Shown: one piece after another, positions 49,921 through 58,065 of the stretch
How the letters are laid out: every line of letters starts with the position of its first letter
Position numbering within the stretch: the stretch's first letter is position 1
NCBI RefSeq assembly: GCF_018263925.1
Contig: NZ_JAEVHF010000014.1
Location: 62,001-126,000 of the forward strand
Direction of reading: 5' to 3'
DNA: 64,000 nt
From: Kistimonas asteriae
GTDB lineage: Bacteria > Pseudomonadota > Gammaproteobacteria > Pseudomonadales > Endozoicomonadaceae
The notes under the pieces: model-generated
The model's input: only the letters and a program-made list of their open reading frames with translations
What the model was told of the DNA's origin: nothing
Database searches by the model: none
Program-made: the position numbers and the translations under genes

Positions 49921-50113
49921 TTATCTCACGAATTATCAAGACTCGTGCACATAATATCCATGACAAGGGGGCGATGGCAATTAAAAACGGGTGAATTTAT
50001 ACGGTTTCACGCCCTGTTGAAGTGCCAGAATCAGCATTCATCTCTCGGTGACAACGTAATTCCCTCACAAATAACCGGTATATTACCGAACAATCCCCCT
50101 TTATTTGATAGAT

Positions 50114-50517
50114 GAAGAAGCCTGGCGGATACCGGCACACTACTTTTCCGAGGCGATATCAAACGAACCCGCCATGATGAGGCAGAAGTCACACAGCTCG
50201 GGATCTGGCGTAAATTCCAGAAACCGTCGGTGATTGAATCGCTGTCGGTCCGGGAGAGTCTGGAGCTGGCGCTGTTAGGCCGCCGCTCTCCCTTTACATC
50301 ACAGCTTCATCCCCTAGACACCGCTGATACACAACGCATCGAAGAAGTCCAGAATCTGATCCGGCTGAAAATCGGCATACGGTTATTACAGCAAACAGAG
50401 CTTCTGCTAGTCGATACGCCATCGGTAGACATAACGAACGAGGGATCCTTCCGGACGGCGAGCCTGTTGAAAACCATCACTGGGGTGGGGACTTATCCGG
50501 TGACCAGCAGCAATTAG
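50114..50517 (+). pseudogene. urtD: urtD remnant (urea ABC transporter ATPase), truncated
   Basis: The frame reads DTGTLLFRGDIKRT, AEVTQLGIWRKFQKPSVIESLSVRESLELAL and later ELLLVDTPSVDITNE, which follows UrtD of urea transporters (QLGIGRKFQKP...SVFENLELAL...LLLVDEP). The Walker A region and the ABC signature (HGQKQW) are absent, Walker B has a Thr where Glu belongs, and the C-terminal third is missing. It runs directly into a urtE fragment. Non-functional. Confidence 0.85.
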
Positions 50518-50789
50518 CGATGTGCCGGGCACTGACCTGCCGGCCAGAACTACTCATTCCGGGTGAGCCCACGGAAGGTATTCAGCCATACATCATCAAG
50601 GGCATTCAGTCTGTCATTACCCTTTAAGGGGTAGAGGCAACATGGTAATCGTTCGGTCGCACAGTTTTTTGAATTTGCCCGGGACCTCTGGCGGACCAGT
50701 TTGCAGTGCTAAATCGTGGTGAATTGGTTATTAGTGGAACTGGTGATTCTATGAATGAAAAAGCCGCTACAGCCTTTATGCCCGTCTGA
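50481..50789 (+). pseudogene. urtE: urtE remnant (urea ABC transporter ATPase), frameshifted
   Basis: Starting at 50481, frame changes are needed, but the order GGDLSGDQQQLAMCRAL, GEPTEGIQPYIIKGIQSVI, then in another frame AQFFEFARDL, and in a third ADQFAVLNRGELVISGTGDS follows UrtE closely. At least two frameshifts and one in-frame stop (TAA at 50625) are present. The N-terminal half is missing, so a deletion joined urtD to urtE. Confidence 0.88.
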
Positions 50790-50847
50790 CCTTTATTATG
50801 ACGACGCAAAAAAAGTAATACGGTGAATGACAATAGCAATGACTATG

Positions 50848-51144
50848 TTAGATATAGGCTTTGCGCTTTTTTATCAAACGAACGGGTTTTCTACGCCTGA
50901 ACCAAAGTAATTCAGGCCTACCGGGCTTGCACACTCGACGACTCATGGACCTCGCCCGGTATTTTTTTCGGTACAAGCGACTATTAACCAAAAAGTTTGC
51001 AGCAAGTGCCATCGCCAACACGGCACGGCCACTCATAAATCCCGGAAACTCTTCAAGAAACGGCTGCACCTGAACGGTATTCATCAACCGGTTGACACAC
51101 GGTGACGCATTATTCATCACATACAGATTGCAATGGCATGTCAT
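50848..51144 (-). CDS. Small basic protein with possible membrane segment, unknown
   Basis: A 98-residue frame with no recognised family. Supported as a gene by an almost perfect Shine-Dalgarno (AAGGAGGTGATTGCC before the ATG at 51144). The N-terminus has two close Cys (MTCHCN), the centre a hydrophobic stretch (AVLAMALAANFLV, about residues 42-54), and the last 35 residues are strongly basic (RRRKPVRLIKKRKAYI). An in-frame GTG lies 9 bp upstream but inside the RBS. It lies beside the urt pseudogenes, antisense to them. Confidence 0.55.
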   Translation of the reverse strand: MTCHCNLYVMNNASPCVNRLMNTVQVQPFLEEFPGFMSGRAVLAMALAANFLVNSRLYRKKYRARSMSRRVCKPGRPELLWFRRRKPVRLIKKRKAYI

Positions 51145-51379
51145 GGCAATCACCTCCTTCCGGTTTTTCCATGATTATCAGGATACCGGAATGGTCAACA
51201 ATCACCATTCGACCTTCGTCGATACGGCCCAAAGACACCGCCATCTATTAGACCAAGGTCTGACCCTAACGTTCTAAAACACCGAAAATTCCCATAAAAA
51301 CAAGCATTTTCCGTAGCCGTGAGGCAACTTGGGCTATACCATAGCACCAAATAACACCGCTTCAGGACATCATAGCCGT

Positions 51380-52450
51380 ATGCCTGATTTTCCTTGTCTG
51401 CAAAATGCATCACTGCCATCCATCATGACGGCAGGCCTTCTGTCTGTTTTAACGCCCCAATCACTCTGGGCATCGGAGTATCAGACCTGCCTGCTGGAAG
51501 CTCTCCATGACGCTTCACCGGACACTACCGTGGCACAACTTCAGGCACGCTGCCGACCACCTCAAACTGTGGATGCCCTGCCCGACCTTGACGCGCCCTC
51601 TGCAGGCTCTGACATCACCTCCGCAGCCAGCGATGAGAACACTGATTCACTGCTGGAACAGCGTGTCCAGCAGGAGGAGCGCACCCAGAACAAACTGTTT
51701 GTCCTGACGCCTCACCGGCAAAACTATTTCCTGCCTATTTCCTACAACAGCAACCCGAACAGCAAGCCCTTTGATGCCAGCGAGGATGATTTCGACAGTA
51801 CCGAGGTCAAATTCCAGCTCAGCCTCAAGGTGCCGGTCGCCCAGGGCGTATTCAATGGACATGGCGATCTGTATTTTGCCTATACCGGGGTTTCCTGGTG
51901 GCAGGCCTATAACAAGGATCACTCCAGCCCATTCCGGGATACCAACCATGAGCCCGAAGCGTTTTTCAGTTTCAATACGGATTACGATGTCCTTGGCCTA
52001 AAGCTCAGCATGATTCAAGCCGGGATTAACCATCAGTCCAACGGCCGCAGCGGCAGCCTGTCTCGCAGCTGGAACCGGTTGTTTGCGAACTTTGTCTTTG
52101 AGCACGACAACTTCTATTTCTCAGTCAACCCCTGGTGGCGGATTCCCGAGAGCAGCAAGGACTCCCCTGATGATCCACGCGGTGACGACAACCCTGATAT
52201 AGAGAAATACCTCGGCTATGGCGATGTTCAGATGTTCTACACCCTGGGCGTGCATAAGCTCAGCGTCATGGTAAGGAACAATCTGCGCAGCGATAACAAG
52301 GGCGCCATGGAGCTTGGCTGGTCTTTCCCGCTAACGCCACGGATCAGGGGTTATGTACAATATTTCAATGGCTACGGCGAGAGCCTGATCGACTATAACG
52401 CCAGCGTCAATCGCCTCAGTATCGGTGTCATGTTGAACGATTGGCTCTGA
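51380..52450 (+). CDS. pldA: Outer-membrane phospholipase A1 PldA
   Basis: A 356-residue outer-membrane beta-barrel enzyme that hydrolyses phospholipids. The catalytic motif INHQSNGRSGSLSRSWNR holds the His and Ser of the His-Ser-Asn site, with the Asn near SWNR. The last strand ends in a family-typical way (YNASVNRLSIGVMLNDWL). A signal peptide precedes SEYQTC. Start: ATG at 51380; the longer frame needs a TTG. A Cys-containing N-terminal segment (CLLEALHD...RC) precedes the barrel. Confidence 0.94.
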   Translation: MPDFPCLQNASLPSIMTAGLLSVLTPQSLWASEYQTCLLEALHDASPDTTVAQLQARCRPPQTVDALPDLDAPSAGSDITSAASDENTDSLLEQRVQQEERTQNKLFVLTPHRQNYFLPISYNSNPNSKPFDASEDDFDSTEVKFQLSLKVPVAQGVFNGHGDLYFAYTGVSWWQAYNKDHSSPFRDTNHEPEAFFSFNTDYDVLGLKLSMIQAGINHQSNGRSGSLSRSWNRLFANFVFEHDNFYFSVNPWWRIPESSKDSPDDPRGDDNPDIEKYLGYGDVQMFYTLGVHKLSVMVRNNLRSDNKGAMELGWSFPLTPRIRGYVQYFNGYGESLIDYNASVNRLSIGVMLNDWL

Positions 52451-52481
52451 CAGAAATCATATCAAGGAAAAACGCTCGTTT

Positions 52482-53021
52482 ATGATGCGCAAGGTAATCA
52501 TTGCCTCCACCAATCCGGCCAAAATCAATGCCGTCCAACAAGCCTTCACACAGGTCTTTATGCATGAAGAGATGGTGTTTGAAGGCATTGCCATCGACAG
52601 CGGCGTTGCCGACCAACCCCTGTCCGGTGATGAGACCCTGACCGGTGCACGCAACCGGGTCACCAATGCCAGACGCCAACAGCCAGACGCCGATTTCTGG
52701 GTTGGACTGGAAGCTGGTATAGAAAGTCCGCTGACCTTTGCCTGGATGGTCATCGAAAGCGTAAACCAGCGAGGTGAAGCTCGCTCCGCCAGCCTGCCAC
52801 TACCACCGGAAGCGTTACAAAGGATTAAGAAAGGGGCTGAACTGGGCGAAGCGATGGATGCCATGTTCAATGAACACAATATAAAACAGAAAGGTGGCGC
52901 TATCGGCCTACTGACTGGGCACCGCTTAACCCGCAGCAGCGTTTATGAACAGGCCCTGATTCTGGCGCTGATACCCTTTATTCACCCTGCCCTATACCCA
53001 CCAGAGCCTGATTTTATTTGA
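52482..53021 (+). CDS. yjjX: Inosine/xanthosine triphosphatase YjjX
   Basis: A 179-residue house-cleaning NTPase that hydrolyses ITP and XTP. IASTNPAKINAVQQAF is the ITPase-fold N-terminus, and GARNRVTNAR, FWVGLEAGIE and GGAIGLLTGHRLTRSSVYEQAL follow YjjX. It starts 31 bp after pldA with the RBS AAGGAAAAA, suggesting the two are co-transcribed. Confidence 0.95.
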   Translation: MMRKVIIASTNPAKINAVQQAFTQVFMHEEMVFEGIAIDSGVADQPLSGDETLTGARNRVTNARRQQPDADFWVGLEAGIESPLTFAWMVIESVNQRGEARSASLPLPPEALQRIKKGAELGEAMDAMFNEHNIKQKGGAIGLLTGHRLTRSSVYEQALILALIPFIHPALYPPEPDFI

Positions 53022-53056
53022 ATAAGTAAAATACAGTTTAATTGAATCAAATAACA

Positions 53057-53099
53057 GGGAAATCCCCGCTAAATACGTCCATTTTATGCGCGGATTCCC
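53057..53099 (+). terminator. Imperfect hairpin after yjjX
   Basis: GGGAAATCCCCGC opposite GCGCGGATTCCC with one or two mismatches and an 18-nt loop, then TTACATTCTTTT. Probable weak terminator of pldA-yjjX. The RRM gene 3' of it has a leader of over 150 nt. Confidence 0.5.
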
Positions 53100-53280
53100 T
53101 TACATTCTTTTCCCGAATTTGACGATTAATGTATTGTACGCCAGACATAAAACAGTTTAGACTCGCCTCTCAATTAAGTGTCCCTTAACTGATGCCCGAA
53201 AACGCAGAGTCTCTTTGTGGCGTTCGATGTTTAAGGTAACAGTAAAGTAGTAGCAATAACGTCATCGGAGATGAATCAAC

Positions 53281-53589
53281 ATGCAACAGAACAAGCTGTT
53301 TGTAGGTAACCTGGCATTTTCCAGCTCTGAGCAAGATCTGGAAGCCGTTTTCGGTCAGTATGGTGAACTGCAAGAAGTTAAAATCATCATGGATCGTGAA
53401 ACTGGCCGCTCTCGTGGTTTCGGTTTCGTATCCTTCGTTAACCCTTCTGACGCTGAAGCAGCACTGGCTGCTAACGGTCAGGACGTTGGCGGTCGTGACC
53501 TGCGCGTCAACTTTGCTACCGAACGCACTGGCGGCGGTGGCGGTGGTCGTCGCGACAACAACCGTGGTGGTTTCGAGCGTCGCTACTAA
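53281..53589 (+). CDS. RRM-domain RNA-binding protein
   Basis: A 102-residue protein with one RNA recognition motif: RNP2 KLFVGNLAF (residues 5-13) and RNP1 RGFGFVSF (about 42-49), followed by a Gly/Arg-rich tail (TGGGGGGRRDNNRGGF). Single-RRM Gly-tailed proteins of this sort in bacteria are often cold-induced and bind RNA. Start ATG with GGAGATG upstream; strong intrinsic terminator downstream. Codon use looks like that of a highly expressed gene. Confidence 0.93.
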   Translation: MQQNKLFVGNLAFSSSEQDLEAVFGQYGELQEVKIIMDRETGRSRGFGFVSFVNPSDAEAALAANGQDVGGRDLRVNFATERTGGGGGGRRDNNRGGFERRY

Positions 53590-53607
53590 GCGATTGTTCA
53601 ACCCCAT

Positions 53608-53636
53608 GAAAAAGCCGGCTTGTCCGGCTTTTTTTA
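53608..53636. terminator. Terminator between the RRM gene and DUF2956
   Basis: AAAAAGCCGG / CCGGCTTTTT 10-bp stem with a 5-nt loop, with T-runs on both strands, between convergent genes. Confidence 0.92.
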
Positions 53637-53651
53637 TACGTCAATCCTGCA

Positions 53652-54005
53652 CTATCCCTGCCATAACAGCCCAGCATAGACTGCAATCGCCGCCCACGTG
53701 ATCACCAGCAAAACCCAAGGGAGCCGATGCTGGCGATAGACCACCACTTTTTCTACCTCACCGACCTCAACAGTCGCAGACTCTCTAGACTGCGTTTTCT
53801 TGCGCTGTTTATCCAGCTCACGGGCCTTGGCTTTCTGCTGCTTCTTGTATTGATCAATCCCCTTCTGGATACCCTGGGCAACCAGTCGCGTCTGCTCCTT
53901 GGTCTGACCGGGACGCTGAGTACCACGGGCGATTTTCATCGCTTCATCCCGGGTTTCCGGTGATACGGCCTGCTTTCCTGAATTTCGAGTCTTAACCACT
54001 GCCAT
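53652..54005 (-). CDS. DUF2956 family protein
   Basis: A 117-residue protein. The conserved stretch VSPETRDEAMKIARGTQRPG, QTKEQTRLVAQGIQKGI and YKKQQKAKARELDK identifies DUF2956. The C-terminus has a single TM (LPWVLLVITWAAIAVYAGLL), so a membrane-anchored basic helical protein. Function unknown. I use ATG 54005 (MAVVKTRNSG); a longer frame begins at 54041. Confidence 0.88.
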   Translation of the reverse strand: MAVVKTRNSGKQAVSPETRDEAMKIARGTQRPGQTKEQTRLVAQGIQKGIDQYKKQQKAKARELDKQRKKTQSRESATVEVGEVEKVVVYRQHRLPWVLLVITWAAIAVYAGLLWQG

Positions 54006-54176
54006 ACATACCAACGTGATAACGGAATTAACCAATGACACTCACGGCACCATTTCCACCAGGCTCGATAGTAACGCGCCCTGTAACGGAACAAAACAGC
54101 CAGAGTATCGGCATTTTTTCCTCAAATTGCACAACACCATGCCGATTCACCTTTCAGAGACCAAAGGGATCAGCCC

Positions 54177-54374
54177 ATGAGCACGGAAAAGAGCATATTC
54201 AGAATTGAAAAACGTCTGAAATGTTACCTGAAGCTGCAAGCCGACCTGGAAAAGAAATCCTCCCCCTCGAGGCATGAGGCTATACCTAACGAGGAAAAGG
54301 AGATCTTCCTGGAGGGCATTCAACAGGGCCTGCGCATGGCCCTGGACATGATCGAAGAGGACGATAACGCCTGA
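54177..54374 (+). CDS. Small hypothetical protein
   Basis: A 65-residue frame with the RBS AAAGGGATCAGCCC. It appears helical and charged (RIEKRLKCYLKLQADLEKK; ends EEDDNA). No family recognised. Convergent with yceH, whose stop lies 26 bp downstream. Confidence 0.55.
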   Translation: MSTEKSIFRIEKRLKCYLKLQADLEKKSSPSRHEAIPNEEKEIFLEGIQQGLRMALDMIEEDDNA

Positions 54375-54399
54375 GAGCCCAGGCAGGTCGAGTATTCGC

Positions 54400-55047
54400 T
54401 TACAATGACAGCCTCTCTGCCAGGACTGCAATCTGCGCCTGAAGCTGTCTTACCTGCTCCTCCAGGATGTCGACTCGCTCTTCCAAGCCCCCTACCGAGC
54501 CTCCGCCGCTTTCACAGGCGACGAGCTCCTCACCCTCCTCATCACAGAACAAGTGAACATAGCGGGACTCACGCTTCCCCGCCTCACGAGATAATTTCCG
54601 GACAAAAGGCCCATCAACTCTTGACGCCAGGTTATCCAAGACAACCTCAGCCTCTTTCACGTCACTGAAGGCACACAGTCGATTGGTCCTGCTGCGCAAC
54701 TCCCCAGGGGTCTGAGCCCCACGCAGAAAGAGAACACAGAGAATACCCAGCTCCTGCTCGGAAAACCGGAGGTTAGAAAATTCAGTATTGCAGAAACGGT
54801 GCTGGTACTTCTGAACCCGGCTGCCAAACCCGGACGACTCCGTCACCAGCCGCTTGGCGATCAGACTGTCAGCCGCCTGCTGCACCTCGGACTCCTCATA
54901 GGAAACCACTGGCTCCCGGTTACTTTTCTGGTTACAGGCATTAGTCAGGCTGTTCAGCGTGAGAGGGTATTGGTCCGGCGTCGTGATGGCTTTTTCAATC
55001 AGCGCGCCCAGCACACGGGTTTCAGGGAAAGACAGCGAGAGTTCCAT
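54400..55047 (-). CDS. yceH: YceH family protein (DUF480)
   Basis: A 215-residue winged-helix protein, the same length as E. coli Yce[26 protein letters not shown] at the start, [15 protein letters not shown] and [18 protein letters not shown] are family hallmarks, and the C-terminus forms a coiled coil ([16 protein letters not shown]). Function unknown. ATG at 55047 matches the family N-terminus. Confidence 0.94.
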   Translation of the reverse strand: MELSLSFPETRVLGALIEKAITTPDQYPLTLNSLTNACNQKSNREPVVSYEESEVQQAADSLIAKRLVTESSGFGSRVQKYQHRFCNTEFSNLRFSEQELGILCVLFLRGAQTPGELRSRTNRLCAFSDVKEAEVVLDNLASRVDGPFVRKLSREAGKRESRYVHLFCDEEGEELVACESGGGSVGGLEERVDILEEQVRQLQAQIAVLAERLSL

Positions 55048-55145
55048 AACAGCCCCGAACAATCAGTGAAAACAGTGGGCAGATTCTGCCTCATACCCAC
55101 TCGACATGCCATCAGAACTGAACCGGTTGTGATGGAGAGCGAGAG

Positions 55146-55550
55146 TCAGGCCGACGGCTGACTCAAAATTACTTTCTCCACATCATTGGCATCATTACGG
55201 GCCACCAGGGCACGGGCGGGTTGTGTTTCACTCATATTAAACGCCTGATGTGTCAGTCCGGGAGGAATATAAATGAAGTCACCCGCCCGGTTAATGACCC
55301 GCTTTTCCAGATACTCACCATAGCGGGTCTCCACTTCCCCCTCCAGCACATAGATAGCGGATTCGTAACCATCGTGCTCATGGGCTTCGGACACCGCCCC
55401 CGGCGGTATCACGATAAAACTGAGCGATAAGCCCTTACTCCCCGCCGTCTGCTCAGAAACACCAATAAAATAAGGCAGATTTTGCAGGGTTTCGGTCGCT
55501 TCCTGCGGTCTGACGGTAATAATCTCATCACCGAAAGCTTTGGCATCCAT
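55146..55550 (-). CDS. Cupin-domain protein
   Basis: A 134-residue single-cupin protein. Metal-binding motif 1 reads HEHDGYESAIYVLEGEVE (about residues 59-76) and motif 2 GDFIYIPPGLTHQAFN, each with their His/Glu ligands. No catalytic role can be assigned. ATG at 55550 is chosen for its AAAAGGAGATAGGC RBS; the frame is open to 55577. Next to yceH on the same strand. Confidence 0.85.
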   Translation of the reverse strand: MDAKAFGDEIITVRPQEATETLQNLPYFIGVSEQTAGSKGLSLSFIVIPPGAVSEAHEHDGYESAIYVLEGEVETRYGEYLEKRVINRAGDFIYIPPGLTHQAFNMSETQPARALVARNDANDVEKVILSQPSA

Positions 55551-55579
55551 GCCTATCTCCTTTTCACCAATCGGCATTA

Positions 55580-56599
55580 TTAATGATAAAAAAACGCAGC
55601 GATTGCGCCCGGAAAACGATGCTTCTCTTTCAGATACTGTAGCAGCACTTTCATGGGCAGACGCTTCAGCGCCTGACGAGCCTGGCGAAAACCATCACCG
55701 TAAACCGGGTCAGGTGATTGTGCAATCTGCTGAATAAAATAGGCCGCCTCCCGGGTTTTCTGATGACGCAACCACAGGTACTCCATCAACACACACATGC
55801 CTTCCTCGACCTCCAGGGGCAGCCCTTCATACTGATTGTAAAAAAACCAGGCATGGCAGAGCTCATGAATGGCTACCGTTCGAAAATGAAGCTCCGGCAG
55901 ATTCTGCTGGATAATAATGTCCTGAAAGGAACGATCCACAATTCGACCACTGGCGCGAGTCACCTGCCAGCGGGCAAGTCCCAGCAGCGGGTGCTCTTCA
56001 TGATGCTTATGACGGCTGAACTTGTGCAATTCATCCCGCCCCGCCAAATGAATGGGCGTCGGGGCATTCGCAAGGTTCAGCCCTATCTGCTTCAACGCCT
56101 GACGCATTTCCTGCAGCAGGGTTTCCGCACGGGCTTCTGTGATAATGCCACTGTCGCAACACAGGTTGCAGATGACCAGACCATCCGGAAAACGCATCCC
56201 TCCGCCGGTCAACGGTCCACACACTATACGGCCACAACTGGTGCAGCGGTCATAGTTTCGATGTTTTGCACAATATCGATTACCCCAGAAGTCCTGAAAG
56301 TAGCGCCCCTGCAATGGCTCACCACAGACAGCACAGGAAGGTGTGAATTTTTGATGGAAACAGGCTACATGCCAGGGAGCATTATCCTTCTCTATATACT
56401 GATCAACTACCGGCTTATTACAGCCCGGGCAACGCAAACAGTGCTGATGCCACGGTTTATTACCAAAGACCACAAACCGGTCAGACTCAAGCGCCCGGCT
56501 GCAACCTGCGCAAACAAAACAATGCGTATGCCAATATTTCCCCATCACATAAATGGCATTCTCGCGTACTGACTTCTGACATCCATGACATACCCGCAT
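55580..56599 (-). CDS. LIM-type zinc-finger metallopeptidase, DA1-like
   Basis: A 339-residue protein. Residues 1-125 carry serial zinc-finger pairs, C4/C7-H24/C27, C30/C33-H51/C54, C57/C60-H77/C80 and C89/C92-C110/H113, then C119/C122, as in LIM domains. The C-terminal part has a zinc-peptidase motif HELCH (245-249) and EVEEGMC (about 263-269) with the expected third ligand. This is the layout of plant DA1, a ubiquitin-activated peptidase that cleaves growth regulators, and of its few bacterial homologues. No signal peptide. Target unknown; a host or internal substrate is possible. Begins 30 bp before the cupin gene start. Confidence 0.85.
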   Translation of the reverse strand: MRVCHGCQKSVRENAIYVMGKYWHTHCFVCAGCSRALESDRFVVFGNKPWHQHCLRCPGCNKPVVDQYIEKDNAPWHVACFHQKFTPSCAVCGEPLQGRYFQDFWGNRYCAKHRNYDRCTSCGRIVCGPLTGGGMRFPDGLVICNLCCDSGIITEARAETLLQEMRQALKQIGLNLANAPTPIHLAGRDELHKFSRHKHHEEHPLLGLARWQVTRASGRIVDRSFQDIIIQQNLPELHFRTVAIHELCHAWFFYNQYEGLPLEVEEGMCVLMEYLWLRHQKTREAAYFIQQIAQSPDPVYGDGFRQARQALKRLPMKVLLQYLKEKHRFPGAIAAFFYH

Positions 56600-56872
56600 G
56601 ATTCAACCTGCTCTTAAAGCTGTCCCTAGCCCGCCCCTAAACGGCAGATATTCTATGATTCTAGCCAATCACGAAATTGTTCCATCCCGATATGGCATTT
56701 CATGCATTAAAAGACCGAACACACGACATGAATCAATGCAACTCATACTCAATAGATTCCTCTTTCATCGACCACAAAGAAAAACGCCGGTTTCCACTGG
56801 CCGGCTCTAGTCGTCGATAACAGTCTGGTTTATGCTGCATACATCATAATGAAATGAATAGCATACATTTTC

Positions 56873-57328
56873 ATGCAGAAGACACCATCACCGGAATACA
56901 AGACGATGGACTCACGCATTAGCGAGACACTGAAGCAAGATATCGAAAAACTGTCTGGTAGATCGAAAGCCGAAATCCCCAAGTCAGAAGCACTGCGCAT
57001 TGCCAGGGAGGTATGGCCACATTTATTCAGAATATCCGAACCAGTACCTTTGAAAATTGGCATACACAAGGAGATGATCGAAACCGACCAAGTGCCTCCG
57101 ATGCTGATAAAAATAGCCTTGCGCTATTTCGTAGAACAGGAGCGTTACCTTGAGGCATTAAAAGAAGGCGCCATACGCATTGATAGCAATGGTAAACGTT
57201 CAGGCCGTGTCACACTCCGTGAAGCCGTTGGCGCAGAGCTGGCGCTTTATCGCAAACAACAACGAAAATTGACGGGCAACACCTGTGACAACCGGGAATT
57301 TATTGGCAGGCTGCGTGTCGTTCAATAA
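56873..57328 (+). CDS. ProQ/FinO-domain RNA-binding protein
   Basis: A 151-residue protein with the ProQ/FinO domain between about 30 and 130 (PLKIGIHKEMIETD, IALRYFVEQERYLEAL, GAIRIDSNGKRSGRVT). It is shorter than E. coli ProQ and lacks its C-terminal domain, so closer to small FinO-like proteins. RNA chaperone and sRNA-binding activity is expected. ATG 56873 or ATG 56906 (MDSRISETLK) could be the start; no strong RBS for either. Confidence 0.88.
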   Translation: MQKTPSPEYKTMDSRISETLKQDIEKLSGRSKAEIPKSEALRIAREVWPHLFRISEPVPLKIGIHKEMIETDQVPPMLIKIALRYFVEQERYLEALKEGAIRIDSNGKRSGRVTLREAVGAELALYRKQQRKLTGNTCDNREFIGRLRVVQ

Positions 57329-57642
57329 ACGACAGACATAGAGCAGATGACAAGGATAATACGTGAATGAATACGTGCGAAAACGAAAACCATTGCGGAT
57401 TTTATAGTAAATAAACCCGAATTGATTACAAGCGTTCAATTTTCTGGCAAACTTAACTTCTGCGCATAAGATGTTCATGTTCAGAGAGGTGAATAGCGCA
57501 GCATGTTATGACTTCAATGGCATGCAGAAACGTCGCTAATCACCTGTCTGCATAAAAGAGATGCGCCAGATATTCCGAATGGTCAATGGCGCTCGCGTGA
57601 GCCGTTAAATACACAACATCACACTACGAAGATAACGTACCT
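57329..57642. other. Intergenic region between the ProQ-like and H-NS-like genes
   Basis: 314 bp with no gene I can support. It should contain the promoter of the H-NS-like gene; a long AT-rich leader precedes its ATG at 57643. No strong hairpin seen after the ProQ-like stop. Confidence 0.45.
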
Positions 57643-58065
57643 ATGAATATATTCGAAGAATCTCTCGCCGTCCTCAAATCCAAAACCAAGCTTCGCACTC
57701 TGTTCAAAAATGTTCACATCGAAGATGTAGAGAACGTCCTCTCTCGCGTTCAGGCCGTCCTGGAAGAGAAGACAGAAGAAGTTGAACAGCAAGCCGCTGT
57801 CCTGCAAGAAAAGCAGGAACAACTTCAAACCATCATCCAGCTGATGAAAGACCACAACATCAGCCTCGAAGACCTCAATGAAGTGCTGGCAGGCAAATCT
57901 ACCACCCGCAAGCGTCGTGACGTTCAACGCATGACTTTCCGTTATGAAACCAATGAAGGCAACGAAATCATCTGGGAAGGCAGCAATGCTGGCCGTATTC
58001 CTGCTGACTTCGCTGCTTACCTGGAACGCACCGGTAAAAAACGCCTGGACTGTGTCGTAGAATAA
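57643..58065 (+). CDS. H-NS family nucleoid protein
   Basis: A 140-residue protein. The N-terminal 85 residues form a Gln/Glu-rich helical dimerisation region (EEKTEEVEQQAAVLQEKQEQL), a basic linker (TTRKRRDV) follows, and the C-terminal WEGSNAGRIPADFAAYLERTG matches the DNA-binding loop of H-NS (the GxGRxP-type hook). It should silence AT-rich, horizontally acquired DNA. This suits a genome with AT-rich foreign genes. Codon use appears biased to highly expressed genes. Confidence 0.85.
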   Translation: MNIFEESLAVLKSKTKLRTLFKNVHIEDVENVLSRVQAVLEEKTEEVEQQAAVLQEKQEQLQTIIQLMKDHNISLEDLNEVLAGKSTTRKRRDVQRMTFRYETNEGNEIIWEGSNAGRIPADFAAYLERTGKKRLDCVVE

